Origin: Leptolyngbyaceae cyanobacterium M33_DOE_097
Lineage (GTDB): Bacteria > Cyanobacteriota > Cyanobacteriia > Leptolyngbyales > Leptolyngbyaceae
Length of the DNA: 55,598 bases
Assembly (NCBI GenBank): GCA_015296075.1
Contig: DVDV01000133.1
Coordinates: 1 to 55,598, forward strand
Reading direction: 5' to 3'
Below the pieces are notes generated by a model. It saw only the letters and a list, made by a program, of their open reading frames with translations, had not been told where the DNA came from and did not search any database. The translations under genes were made by a program, and so were the position numbers. How positions within the stretch are numbered: position 1 is the first letter of the stretch; each line of letters opens with the position of its first letter. Below are positions 38,980-47,785 of the stretch, one piece after another.

Positions 38980-39300
38980 GGTTCTCCTTAGTGTGGCTCA
39001 GGTTGTGTCTTATGAGTTTACCGCGACTCAATCACCTGAACCCGGATGCAGCAACTTCAAGAGCTGATGACTGGGCATGGCATAGTCTCTCGCTTCAGAG
39101 AGAATCACCCAAGTGGTTTAGGAATTCTCAAACAGAGGTTCTGCTTAATCGGCAAGGGAGCCAACCCACCTCGCAAAATAGACTCACAAGAATCGTTTGC
39201 GACAGTGGCAGACATCCGGTTGGATTGAGTCCTTTTTAATATCTTTATCATGCCATGACCCATTACTTTCCCAAGTTTGAACTGGCTTAATGGATTTGCA
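38980..39300. other. psbV upstream region
   Basis: About 320 nt carrying the psbV promoter. An 82-codon plus-strand ORF (38991-39239) has no ribosome site and unnatural composition, and I regard it as chance. No other feature seen. Confidence 0.5.
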
Positions 39301-39334
39301 AAAAAAAAGGGGAGACACCAACTGGTATCTCCCC
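39301..39334 (-). terminator. Rho-independent terminator, minus strand
   Basis: GGGGAGACACCA (39309-39320) pairs with TGGTATCTCCCC (39323-39334) over 12 bp with one mismatch. On the minus strand it is followed by eight U (39308-39301). It is 225 nt past the gatB stop, behind a separate gatB terminator, so it probably ends another transcript. Confidence 0.85.
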
Positions 39335-39458
39335 CCTATATCATCAGGGTGCATCTACTTATCATATTATGCCATTTATAGGCTGGGGGGTGTCACCCCT
39401 CATTGAAGAAATTGTAATTTTTCTTTGAAGTTTGGTCCGAGCGCCCCGGTAGGGGATC
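39301..39458 (-). ncRNA. Candidate small RNA (about 160 nt)
   Basis: Between two terminators with no ORF, the minus strand carries CCCC-TACC-GGGG (39451-39440 region), AAGAAA/TTTCTT arms (39427-39405 region), GGGGTG-A-CACCCC (39399-39387) and the strong terminator 39334-39301. TAAAAT at 39468-39463 could be a -10 box. The 5' end and family are unknown; I do not recognise Yfr1, Yfr2, 6S or IsaR1 signatures. It could instead be the 3' UTR of gatB. Confidence 0.4.
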
Positions 39459-39505
39459 CTTATTTTAGCTAGAGCAATCCTATTTCTGCTGATAAATAAT
39501 AAAGA

Positions 39506-39539
39506 GGGATGGCGGTTTGGGGTTACTGGTCGCCATCCC
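39506..39539 (-). terminator. gatB terminator
   Basis: GGGATGGCG (39506-39514) and CGCCATCCC (39531-39539) form a perfect 9-bp stem with a 16-nt loop, 20 nt after the gatB stop; the minus strand then reads TCTTTATTATT. Confidence 0.8.
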
Positions 39540-39558
39540 GCGTAGGATAAACGAGACT

Positions 39559-41055
39559 TTACTCAGCGCTGGTCAACTTGTGTGCCAGTATCTGGTTTGT
39601 AAGCTTCGGGTCGGCTCGACCGTTTGTTTTCTTCATCACTTGACCGACAAAGAAGCCTTGCATTTTAGTTTTCCCAGCCCGAAATTGCTCTAACTCTTTG
39701 GGATGAGCCGCCAGTACTTCGTCAATTAAAGCCCCGATCGCATCCGCATCTGAAAGCTGAATCAGCCCTTCTGCTTCGACAAGTTTGGTGGGGGAACCGC
39801 CTGACTCTAAAAGTTTAGGCAGAACGGTTTTAGCCCCGGCATTGCTGATCGTGCCCGCTTCAATCAGACCAATTAGCTCAGCCAAGTTTGCAGGCGTAAG
39901 CTTTAGATCGGTGATGGCTAGCTCAGAATTGGCATTGAGGTAGGCACTCAGATCTTGTGTGATCCAGTTAGCGGCTTGCTTTGCAGGTGCCCCCGCTGCA
40001 ACGGTCGCCTCAAAATACTCAGCTTTGGCGCGATCGTCGGTTAAAACCCGCGCATCATAGGCCGACAGCCCCAACTCACTTTCGTAGCGCTCCCGCTTTT
40101 GGTAAGGCAGTTCGGGTAGCTCAGCCTTCCAGGTTGAAAGTTGCTCTGATGAAACTTGAATCGGCCCCAGATCAGGCTCAGGGAAATAGCGGTAATCACT
40201 CGACCCTTCTTTCACCCGCATGCTAATCGTGCGCTGGCTGCTTTCATCCCACAGGCGAGTTTCTTGCACAATTTTTTCGCCCGTCTCGATCGCCTCGATT
40301 TGACGGTCAATCTCATATTCGATCGCCCGCTGAATCGCATTGAACGAGTTCATATTCTTAATTTCGACCTTGGTGCCAAAGGTTTCAGTCCCAACTGGAC
40401 GAACTGAAATGTTGACATCGCAGCGCAACGACCCTTCTTGCATGTTGCCGTCGCTCACACCCAGGTAACGCACAATGCGGCGTAGCTCTTGGGCATACTC
40501 GGCGGCCTCTTGCCCAGTGCGCAGATCAGGTTCAGACACAATCTCAATCAGAGGGACGCCCGCCCGGTTGTAATCTACTAAAGAGTAGCTGGAGCCAGCC
40601 AGGCGATCGCTGCCACCATGCACCAGCTTGCCTGCATCTTCTTCCATGTGCAGACGAGTAATGCCAATGCGCTTGCGGGTTGCTGAGCCACTCGCTTTGT
40701 CGTATAACTCGATTTCAAGCCAGCCATGCTCGGCGATGGGCAGATCGTACTGAGAGATTTGATAGTTTTTAGGTAAGTCGGGGTAAAAGTATTGTTTGCG
40801 ATCGAATTTGCTGTAAGGGGCAATCTGACAGTTAAGAGCCAGCCCTGCTTTGACGGCATATTCCAATACTTTTTGATTTAAGACTGGCAACACCCCCGGC
40901 ATCCCCATACAAATTGGATCAATATGGGTATTGGGCGGCGCACCAAATGCCGTTGAGCTAGGGGAAAAAATCTTAGTTTCTGTACTGAGTTGGCAGTGAG
41001 TTTCTAGACCAATAACGGCTTCGTACTGAGTTTTTGCCGGAGTCGCAGTCGTCAT
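39559..41055 (-). CDS. gatB: Asp/Glu-tRNA amidotransferase subunit B
   Basis: Kinase/transferase-activating subunit of GatCAB, which amidates Glu-tRNA(Gln) and Asp-tRNA(Asn). Hallmarks: YEAVIGLETHCQLSTETKIF at the N-terminus, the GMPGVLPVLN block, FDRKQYFYPDLPKNYQISQYDLPI, HMEEDAGK with the metal-binding acids, DYNRAGVPLIEIVSEPD, and the C-terminal YqeY-like helical tail (FFVGQVMKKTNGRADPKL). I chose the ATG at 41055 (498 aa); an ATG at 41070 adds five residues. gatA and gatC are not in the window. Confidence 0.96.
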   Translation of the reverse strand: MTTATPAKTQYEAVIGLETHCQLSTETKIFSPSSTAFGAPPNTHIDPICMGMPGVLPVLNQKVLEYAVKAGLALNCQIAPYSKFDRKQYFYPDLPKNYQISQYDLPIAEHGWLEIELYDKASGSATRKRIGITRLHMEEDAGKLVHGGSDRLAGSSYSLVDYNRAGVPLIEIVSEPDLRTGQEAAEYAQELRRIVRYLGVSDGNMQEGSLRCDVNISVRPVGTETFGTKVEIKNMNSFNAIQRAIEYEIDRQIEAIETGEKIVQETRLWDESSQRTISMRVKEGSSDYRYFPEPDLGPIQVSSEQLSTWKAELPELPYQKRERYESELGLSAYDARVLTDDRAKAEYFEATVAAGAPAKQAANWITQDLSAYLNANSELAITDLKLTPANLAELIGLIEAGTISNAGAKTVLPKLLESGGSPTKLVEAEGLIQLSDADAIGALIDEVLAAHPKELEQFRAGKTKMQGFFVGQVMKKTNGRADPKLTNQILAHKLTSAE

Positions 41056-41438
41056 AAGAGCAATTCTCATGAATTCGTAGACCCTTATTTTAGCCGCTTA
41101 CCGACGATTCACAGTTTTAGCCAGGGTTTGATGACGGTGTTCCTGTAAAGGGACGACGACTGAACCATACTCAAAAAGGCGACTCAAACCTTCAAAGCTG
41201 CGAAGAAGTCAAGAACTCAGTTGGCCTTCAGTAGGGTCAAACGTTGCGTCTCTCAGAGTTAAACCCGTTTAGAAACTGCACATAGCCCATGCGTCTTCTA
41301 ATTCTTTGACTGCTTTGATCTTTTTGAGTGGTCTTTGAGTCTAATCAAGCATCTTCATTGGAGAACCGGCCCCAAACCAGGCAGTTTGAGCCGCATAAAC
41401 TTAAAAAGTACAATGCCATTTTTGGACTAAATCGTTGT
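41056..41438. other. Divergent intergenic region gatB / methyltransferase
   Basis: About 380 nt. An in-frame extension of the methyltransferase (from 41328) runs through its last part without a ribosome site. I see no hairpin, RNA gene or clear promoter box. Confidence 0.4.
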
Positions 41439-42224
41439 ATGTCTGACTCTTCGCAGCTATATGAGATGAACCCACTGGAACGGTTTAGCGATCGCGCGGC
41501 AGCGTATGCTAAGTACCGCCCAACGTATCCAGCTCAAGCAATTGATGCAGTTTTGACTGGGCTGAAGCCCCCAGCTCAACTGGTGATCGCGGATATTGGA
41601 GCTGGCACTGGCATCTCCTCTCACTTATTCGCTGAGCGAGGTGCTAAAGTATACGCCGTGGAACCAAATGCTGAAATGCGTCAGATGGTGAAGCCGCATT
41701 CTCAAATTACCTGCTTGCCAGGAACGGCTGAAAAGACAGGACTCGCGATCGCCTCCGTGGACTTAGTGACTTGCTTTCAATCATTTCACTGGTTTCAACC
41801 TGAATTAAGCTTGCAGGAATTTCACCGTATCTTGCGGTCTCAGGGGCGAACTGCTTTAGTTTGGAATGATAAAGATCTGTCAGACGCTTTTACGGCACAC
41901 TACCGTAACTTAATTCGTGAAGCTTCAAACAATGATCTAGTAGAAGAGCGAAAAAGCGATGCGTTATCTTCAGAAACCCTAGCCATTAGTTCTTTATTTA
42001 AGAACTTTCGACTTCTTTCATTTCCAAATAGTCAAATTACAAATTTAGATGGATTAATTGGTCGAGCTAAAAGTACTTCCTATGTTCCCCAGGGGGGGGA
42101 TAAATATCAAAAATTAGTCAAGGCTTTAGAGCAACTGCACAAGCAGTTTACTGATGAGAGCGGTAATGTTGCGTTAAAGTATCAGACGAGAGTGTACCTG
42201 GCAGAGGCTGTCGCAAAAATCTAA
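41439..42224 (+). CDS. Class I SAM-dependent methyltransferase
   Basis: A 261-residue methyltransferase, best start ATG 41439 (MSDSSQLYEMNPLERF); an ATG at 41466 is also possible. SAM motif I is VIADIGAGTGISSHLFAERG, followed by VYAVEPNAEMR (acidic ribose-binding position) and the post-II motif VDLVTCFQSFHWF, as in UbiE/YcgJ-like enzymes with the FHWF signature. The C-terminal third varies (LIREASNNDLVEERKSDALSS). The methylated substrate cannot be predicted and no neighbour suggests one. Confidence 0.85.
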   Translation: MSDSSQLYEMNPLERFSDRAAAYAKYRPTYPAQAIDAVLTGLKPPAQLVIADIGAGTGISSHLFAERGAKVYAVEPNAEMRQMVKPHSQITCLPGTAEKTGLAIASVDLVTCFQSFHWFQPELSLQEFHRILRSQGRTALVWNDKDLSDAFTAHYRNLIREASNNDLVEERKSDALSSETLAISSLFKNFRLLSFPNSQITNLDGLIGRAKSTSYVPQGGDKYQKLVKALEQLHKQFTDESGNVALKYQTRVYLAEAVAKI

Positions 42225-42721
42225 AGGAAAAGTTAAGGCTGAACACTCTACTTGATAATTACAGAAATAAAATTGGTCAATTGTTGTTTTTAAACCCAGA
42301 ATAATGGAAAGCGATGCAAGAGTTAAGAGGTTGTCTTTACTTCGACAAGCGGTCGTAGGTGATTAATCTGCTTTAAAGTAGTTTCTGAGAAGAAATCTAC
42401 CTTGTGGCTGAAGCAGAATAGAACCAGGGATTGCTAATATCTTATGTATCTGTATCAATTGTTAAAGGTTAAATTTTCTATACCGTTTTTTATTTAAGGG
42501 GTTTTATCCTTGTAAGGAGGGTTCTAATTTATTAGATGGTGAATTATATTCCGTCGAACTTATATCGCTTGTGCATCTATTAGTTTTTAACTTTCCAGAG
42601 CTTCATTTAGAAGTCTTTTCAATTATTGAAATACTATGATTTTTTGACCTGTCAAACCTGTTTGGTAGGATGAGAATTCCCTGAATCAACTCACTTAAAT
42701 TAGTTAGGTCTATTTAACTTT
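42225..42721. other. AT-rich 497-nt gap
   Basis: Markedly A/T-rich compared with its neighbours. No ORF with a ribosome site; AAGGAGGG near 42517-42524 is not followed by a start codon at a usable distance. No inverted repeat above 6 bp seen. May hold a long NYN-gene leader or a decayed region. Confidence 0.4.
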
Positions 42722-43240
42722 ATGCAGTACGGTCCTACCCGTTTGTCCATCTTTGTAGATGGCAACAATATGTTTTATGCCCAGCAAAAAAATGGCTGGT
42801 TTTTTGACCCGAAAAAGGTTTTAGAGTACTTTACCAAAGACCCGGACGTATTGCTGGTCAATGCTTTCTGGTATACAGGGTTAAAAGATTTGCAAGATCA
42901 AAGAGGCTTTAGAGATGCTTTGATCAGTTTAGGCTACACCGTGAGAACAAAAATTTTGAAAGAGTATTACGACGACTCTTCGGGGCGGTACTCTCAAAAG
43001 GCAAATCTCGACATTGAAATCGTCGTTGATATGTTTAATACGGTTGATCAATACGATCGCGTCATTCTATTTAGTGGTGATGGTGATTTTGAACGCGCGA
43101 TCGAGCTTTTGCGTGGTAAAAGTACCCACATTACAGTTGTTTCAACTGAAGGAATGATTGCCCGCGAATTGCGTAACGCGACCGATCGCTACATCGATTT
43201 GAATGATGTCCGTAAATATATTGAGAAAGTAGACGCCTGA
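42722..43240 (+). CDS. LabA-like NYN-domain protein
   Basis: A 172-residue NYN (PIN-like nuclease fold) protein. Acidic residues expected at the metal site are present: D13 and N15 in IFVDGNNMF, D97 in KANLDIEIVVDM, and D120/D122 in FSGDGDFERAI; so a ribonuclease activity is plausible. The LabA/LabA-like group (DUF88) contains proteins linked to circadian repression in Synechococcus, but paralogues exist and this one need not share that role. The start lacks a strong ribosome site. Confidence 0.88.
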   Translation: MQYGPTRLSIFVDGNNMFYAQQKNGWFFDPKKVLEYFTKDPDVLLVNAFWYTGLKDLQDQRGFRDALISLGYTVRTKILKEYYDDSSGRYSQKANLDIEIVVDMFNTVDQYDRVILFSGDGDFERAIELLRGKSTHITVVSTEGMIARELRNATDRYIDLNDVRKYIEKVDA

Positions 43241-43262
43241 AAGGTTATGCCACGCAAGCGAT

Positions 43263-43955
43263 TTATCCGTGCTTGACTTGGTGAACAACCAGCATTTGAT
43301 TGCCATCCAGTTGAAATTCGTAATCGACATGCTGAATCTGGGTGCGGTAACCTTGACTGCTAAGTTCTGCGATGACTGCCGTTAAATAGGGGCTTGGCTC
43401 ACCCGAAACATCTAGCAGCGGAAAAATGCGGACTTCGTCTGCCACACGTAGCAACTCTTGCATCGCCTCCAAATGAAAGTCAAGCGAGAGTTGTCTGGAG
43501 TAACTAAAAAGTAAGTGAGAACAAACGGCCAGATCAAATGTCTGGTTTAGAAAGGGGAGGGACGGCAACGCGCTGACTTGATAGCGGTTTGCTTGCAGTC
43601 CCCACTCAAAATCATTTAAGAAGTCCTGCATAGCAGCCATGCGGATCCGGCCTAATGCTTCAGGAGAGTCGATTTCACGCCAGACATAATTATCTAGATT
43701 AGCTTTGACTCCAGCCAGGATGACATCGTAAGTGGCTGCGATGCGATCGCGGATCTCATTGGCTGTGAACTGGTACAGCGGATCACACGAGATGACGGAG
43801 TGCCCCAGCTGAGTCATCTCGGCGTTAAAACTGGCGGGACCACCACCACAATCGAGAATTTTCTTGTGCAGATCGTTGGGGGTTAGCTGAAACATGCGTC
43901 TGTACTCTGCCAGCGATCGCCCCCACGGCACAATTTGATCGAGCTTTAAGCCCAT
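43263..43955 (-). CDS. SAM-dependent methyltransferase-like protein
   Basis: A 230-residue class I methyltransferase-like fold. Motif I is KKILDCGGGPASFNAEMTQLGHSVISCDPLY, slightly atypical (D-C-G-G-G-P). A conserved-looking DFEWGLQANRYQVSALPSLPF insertion precedes LAVCSHLLFSYSRQL. C-terminal strands (VRIFPLLDVSGEP; YRTQIQHVDYEFQLDGNQMLVV). It starts 17 nt after the aminotransferase on the same strand, so the two likely form an operon. Substrate unknown. Confidence 0.78.
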   Translation of the reverse strand: MGLKLDQIVPWGRSLAEYRRMFQLTPNDLHKKILDCGGGPASFNAEMTQLGHSVISCDPLYQFTANEIRDRIAATYDVILAGVKANLDNYVWREIDSPEALGRIRMAAMQDFLNDFEWGLQANRYQVSALPSLPFLNQTFDLAVCSHLLFSYSRQLSLDFHLEAMQELLRVADEVRIFPLLDVSGEPSPYLTAVIAELSSQGYRTQIQHVDYEFQLDGNQMLVVHQVKHG

Positions 43956-43972
43956 ACATCACTCCTTAAGAC

Positions 43973-44884
43973 TCATCCCAGAAAAATCGTATCAACCCAC
44001 TCGCGATAGTGCGGCTCTCGATTTTCGGTGATGGCGACTAACTTTTGCTGCAACATTTGGGTGATGGGTCGCGCGGAAGGTAAGCAATAGTTTTCGACCT
44101 GGCAGATAGGCGTAATTTTGGCAGCAGTGCCACAGAGAAAAACCTCATCCGCAATCAGCAGTTCCGACTTGTCAACAGCTCGTTCGCAGATGGGGATGCC
44201 CAAATCACGGGCAAGCGTCAGCACGCTATCGCGCGTAATGCCTTCTAAAATATCTTGCTCAACACCAGGGGTGATTAACTGCCCGTCCCGCACAATAAAC
44301 ACGTTCATTCCCGATGCTTCGCTCACTTTACCTTGAGCATTGAGCAGAATAGCCTCGTCAAAACCTGACTCAACCGCTTCTGTTTTGGCGAGAGCCGAGA
44401 CGATATAGGCAGAGGTTAACTTGCCGCGCAGGGGTAGACTGGCATCGGCTTGCCGACTCCAGGAACTGATGCGACAACGCACCTCGTTTGGTAGGTAAGA
44501 GTCGAGGTAAAGTCCGTAAATCAAGAAATCTTTTTCGACCTGGTGTAAGCGTGGTGCAATTCCCAGGCCCGCAGTGTAGACCAGGGGACGAATATAAAAC
44601 GGTTGTTGGGGTTGATTGCGCTGCACAAACTCAATGATGCGAGTTTTGATGGTGGCAGCCGCCAAATCATAGTGGAGGAATCGGGCACTGTTGCTGAGCC
44701 GTTGGCAGTGGCGCTCAAGTCGAAACAGAAGAATTTCTTGTGGGTTTTGGGGATTAGGGATGCCGCGTAGCCCACCGACAGCACCCGTGCCATAGTGTAG
44801 CGCGTGGGTCGCGATGGATAGTTTAGCTTCGTCAAAGGGAAGAAACTGCTGTTGAAAATAGGCGATCGCGAGAAAAGAATTCAT
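43973..44884 (-). CDS. ilvE: Branched-chain amino acid aminotransferase (class IV)
   Basis: Class IV PLP enzyme of 303 residues. THALHYGTGAVGGLRG (26-41), RLERHCQRLSNSA, the PLP lysine K155 in RGKLTSAYIVSALAKTEAV, FDEAILLNAQGKVSEASGMNVF and LEGITRDSVL are the family motifs. It interconverts leucine, isoleucine and valine with their 2-oxoacids. D-amino acid aminotransferases and aminodeoxychorismate lyase share the fold; the GTGAVGGLRG region favours IlvE. It heads the two-gene unit with the methyltransferase. Confidence 0.88.
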   Translation of the reverse strand: MNSFLAIAYFQQQFLPFDEAKLSIATHALHYGTGAVGGLRGIPNPQNPQEILLFRLERHCQRLSNSARFLHYDLAAATIKTRIIEFVQRNQPQQPFYIRPLVYTAGLGIAPRLHQVEKDFLIYGLYLDSYLPNEVRCRISSWSRQADASLPLRGKLTSAYIVSALAKTEAVESGFDEAILLNAQGKVSEASGMNVFIVRDGQLITPGVEQDILEGITRDSVLTLARDLGIPICERAVDKSELLIADEVFLCGTAAKITPICQVENYCLPSARPITQMLQQKLVAITENREPHYREWVDTIFLG

Positions 44885-45050
44885 AATTTTGACTGGATGA
44901 ATGATAAATCACCAGTTTCGGGGGAGTTGGGCGATCGCGGAAGGTACAGATTTTTGCAAATTGGCTAGAACGATTTTCTGCAACCCTTCTAGCCAGATTG
45001 TGAAACGGTATTTAAAGGCCGCTGACACAATACCGCTCTAAGTCCACAAA

Positions 45051-45818
45051 TCACGGGGGACTGCGATAAGCGGGGATACAGCGTAAAAAGGTTTGGGCTT
45101 CGGGGTGAGCAGACTGCTGAAATTCTTGAGTCGTACCCAGAAAAACCAGCCGACCCTCTTGCATCAACCCAATTCGAGAGGCTAAGGTAAACGCCTCTTG
45201 GATGTCATGGGTCACAAAAACCACAGTCTTACCCAACTCTTGCTGCAAGCGGTGCAATTCCTGTTGTAAATCTAAGCGCGTAATCGGGTCTAGTGCGCCA
45301 AAAGGCTCATCCATCAGCATAATCGGCGGGTCAGCCGCGAGCGCACGCGCAACCCCCACCCGTTGTCGCTGTCCGCCCGAAAGTTGAGCAGGGTAGCGAT
45401 CGCAAAATTGGTGTGGGTCAAGCCCAACCAGATCGAGTAGTTCGTAGACTCGCGTTTTAATCTTCGGTGGTTCCCAACCTTGTAAGGCTGGAACTAGCCC
45501 AACATTTCGCTCAATCGTGAAGTGAGGAAACAGCCCCGTTTCTTGAATCACATACCCGATTTGCCGCCGCAGTTGGATCACATTCCAATCCACCGTTGCT
45601 TGCCCTTCGACGTAAACACGCCCACACGAAGGGTTAATCAATCGATTAATCAGCTTCATGGTTGTGGTCTTACCCGAGCCACTCCGCCCTAGCAAGACTA
45701 GAAACTCTCCTGCTGCGACATCAAAATTGAGATCTTCTAATAAGATGCGTCCCCCGACTTCAAAACCGACCTGCTCAAAGCGAATCATAGGGTTGGGTGA
45801 AGGAGAGGGATCTTGCAT
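45051..45818 (-). CDS. ABC ATPase, glycine betaine/osmoprotectant type
   Basis: A 255-residue importer-type ATPase. Walker A GRSGSGKTT, YVIQETGLFPHFTIERNVGLVP (the Q-loop pattern of the ProV/OpuCA/OsmV group), LSGGQRQRVGVARAL and IMLMDEPFGALDPITR. It lacks the CBS domains of full OpuCA. Its start is 28 nt behind the radical SAM gene on the same strand. No permease or binding protein follows within the window; beyond its stop lie 166 nt and then the ilvE start on the same strand. Substrate is thus open. Confidence 0.88.
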   Translation of the reverse strand: MQDPSPSPNPMIRFEQVGFEVGGRILLEDLNFDVAAGEFLVLLGRSGSGKTTTMKLINRLINPSCGRVYVEGQATVDWNVIQLRRQIGYVIQETGLFPHFTIERNVGLVPALQGWEPPKIKTRVYELLDLVGLDPHQFCDRYPAQLSGGQRQRVGVARALAADPPIMLMDEPFGALDPITRLDLQQELHRLQQELGKTVVFVTHDIQEAFTLASRIGLMQEGRLVFLGTTQEFQQSAHPEAQTFLRCIPAYRSPP

Positions 45819-45846
45819 CAGGTGCAGCTAAAAACGCTAAAGGCAA

Positions 45847-47421
45847 TCAAGCCGATAGTACCAGTTCTTTTGAGGGACTTTCCATGGGGGCGACCAAAGC
45901 CTCTTCTAAAGGTGCACAGCCGAGGCGTTCCTCAAGAATATTCATTACTTCGCGGCCAAAGTCGTTGGGGTTCCGGTTCCAAGCTTGCAGGCAGACTTCC
46001 CCAAAGAAAGAACCCAACGGCTCTGGATTCCACAGCAATTTATTCGCCACCCAGGGATAGTAAATTGCCAGAGGGTTATAGCCTTTTTTGAGAATATTCT
46101 TCTTAAAGGCGTACTCTTCCAGATGAGTGTGGGGCTGTAAACCGATAAAAAAGATAGCTGGCTCAACTTTGTCTGCGCCGAAAATTCGCTCTAGCTCACG
46201 ATGGTAGGCGATCGTTTGGCGAATTGTTTCGGGTCGCTCGTCAATTACGTTAAACGAGTAGTTGACTGAAACCAGGTCGTTAAACCCAGCCGCTTTCAAA
46301 TCACGGCAGTTTTGCAAGACGGTGCGCAGGTTATAGCCCATTCGCATCTTCCGCACAAGCTCTTGCGAACCGCTGGTAATGCCAATCTCAAAGTAGTTCA
46401 TCCCTGTTTTGACCATCAGGTCACATAGTTCAGGGTTAAGGTTGTCAGCCCGAATGTAGGCCGCCCAGTGAATGTCGGTCATGCCGGAATCCACAATTTT
46501 TTGCAGCAGCTCAATTACGTCAGGAATGTACTTTCTCGCTGGAATCAACTGGGCATCGGTAAACCAGAAGTTGCGAATGCCGCGATCGTAGAGTTGTTGC
46601 ATCTCTGCCACCACCTCATCGGCCGGATTCACCCGCACCTGTTTGCCTTCGACGACTGTGTAGATGCAATAGCAGCAGTTATGGGGGCAGCCTCGCTTAG
46701 TTTGCACGCCCACATAAAAGTCTTGCGCTTGCAAATAGTACTCAAACTCTGGCCAGATCGATTCGATGTAGGTGTAGTTGCAGGCGGTTTTTTCAATTGG
46801 GGCCGGTTCTTCATGGATCAAGCGATCGCGTGGAGTCGTCTCACCCACTACATAGCAGCGATCGCGGTCAATATTTTGCCCCCGCACGAGCTTTTCTAAC
46901 AGGGCTTCTCCTTCACCAACCGAGACGATCGCGCCTTTGGGTAAGCTTTTGCCTAACTGTTCATAAAAAACGCTCACTGCACCACCGCCCACCACGGTCT
47001 TCATTTGGGGAACGTATTGTTTTGCCCGTTTTGTACCGCGGCGAATCAGCCCGATATTGCGGCGCAACTCCGCCACATAAGAAACCACCATACGCAAGCC
47101 ACCAAACGCCCCACGCAATTTACGCAGGGGGTTGCGAGCGTAGTTAAACTCAAAGGCATTTTGCAGTGGGTTGCCCGCTCGCCCACCAACCGGCGCGTAG
47201 ATTTGAATGTCGCGCCATGAAAAAACGAGAATGCTTGGCTTAAACTCATCAATCGCTTGATCAAGGGCACTTGCATAATCAAGCGGCGGCACGGTGCCTA
47301 AATCAAAGATCCGCTGCGGCAATTTTGGGAACTGCTTATGGACGTGATCAGCTAGATAAACAACGCCGATCGGAAAAATGGGATTACAAGGAAGCCGAAC
47401 GTAGAGGATGCGATTTTCCAT
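45847..47421 (-). CDS. B12-binding-domain radical SAM protein
   Basis: A 524-residue radical SAM enzyme. The cluster ligands are C245, C249 and C252 in RGCPHNCCYC. The N-terminal ~190 residues match a cobalamin-binding-like alpha/beta domain (VVYLADHV, ILVFSWRD, TVVGGGAVS, SVGEGEALL), although the usual DxHxxG motif is absent, so cobalamin binding would be base-off without a histidine, or lost. The TIM-barrel part has FWFTDAQLIPARKYIPDV and GMNYFEIGITSGSQELVRKM. Methyltransfer or carbon-skeleton chemistry on an unknown substrate. It is upstream of the osmoprotectant-type ATPase. Confidence 0.85.
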   Translation of the reverse strand: MENRILYVRLPCNPIFPIGVVYLADHVHKQFPKLPQRIFDLGTVPPLDYASALDQAIDEFKPSILVFSWRDIQIYAPVGGRAGNPLQNAFEFNYARNPLRKLRGAFGGLRMVVSYVAELRRNIGLIRRGTKRAKQYVPQMKTVVGGGAVSVFYEQLGKSLPKGAIVSVGEGEALLEKLVRGQNIDRDRCYVVGETTPRDRLIHEEPAPIEKTACNYTYIESIWPEFEYYLQAQDFYVGVQTKRGCPHNCCYCIYTVVEGKQVRVNPADEVVAEMQQLYDRGIRNFWFTDAQLIPARKYIPDVIELLQKIVDSGMTDIHWAAYIRADNLNPELCDLMVKTGMNYFEIGITSGSQELVRKMRMGYNLRTVLQNCRDLKAAGFNDLVSVNYSFNVIDERPETIRQTIAYHRELERIFGADKVEPAIFFIGLQPHTHLEEYAFKKNILKKGYNPLAIYYPWVANKLLWNPEPLGSFFGEVCLQAWNRNPNDFGREVMNILEERLGCAPLEEALVAPMESPSKELVLSA

Positions 47422-47785
47422 TGCACATGCAAAATAGAGGAGTCGAGCAGGGAGCAGTTGCGAAAGCCCAATTATCTAGGAATCAGCAGACTGTTTTGTA
47501 AAGTTCGAATAAATTATGAAACGTGTATTCATATATCTTTACGATACCATTGACCTTTAATTTCTGCCCTGAATCAGTGAGTGAAAGATCGTGAGAAGAC
47601 AGTAGAGGGTTATCAATCGAGCTTATTTACAAGGATAAGAAGGCTATAATTTTGCGAGAAAGCAAATTCTTGTTATGACAACACTTCTGAGAAGCCTGCG
47701 GTTGGTAATCGGATTTACAGCCTGAGCTATTTCGCAGGTGCTAGGGTCATAGTGTTAACTTATTAATCGGTAAAGGCTCCTGGAT
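47422..47785. other. Divergent intergenic region before the DUF1830 gene
   Basis: About 364 nt. TATAAT at 47645-47650 is a good -10 candidate for the plus strand, 135 nt before the DUF1830 start; TTATTT 16 nt upstream is a weak -35. No RNA gene or repeat seen. Confidence 0.45.

Noticed and set aside
38991-39239. 82-codon plus-strand ORF upstream of psbV
   Set aside because: No ribosome site, unnatural composition, and it lies in the psbV promoter region.
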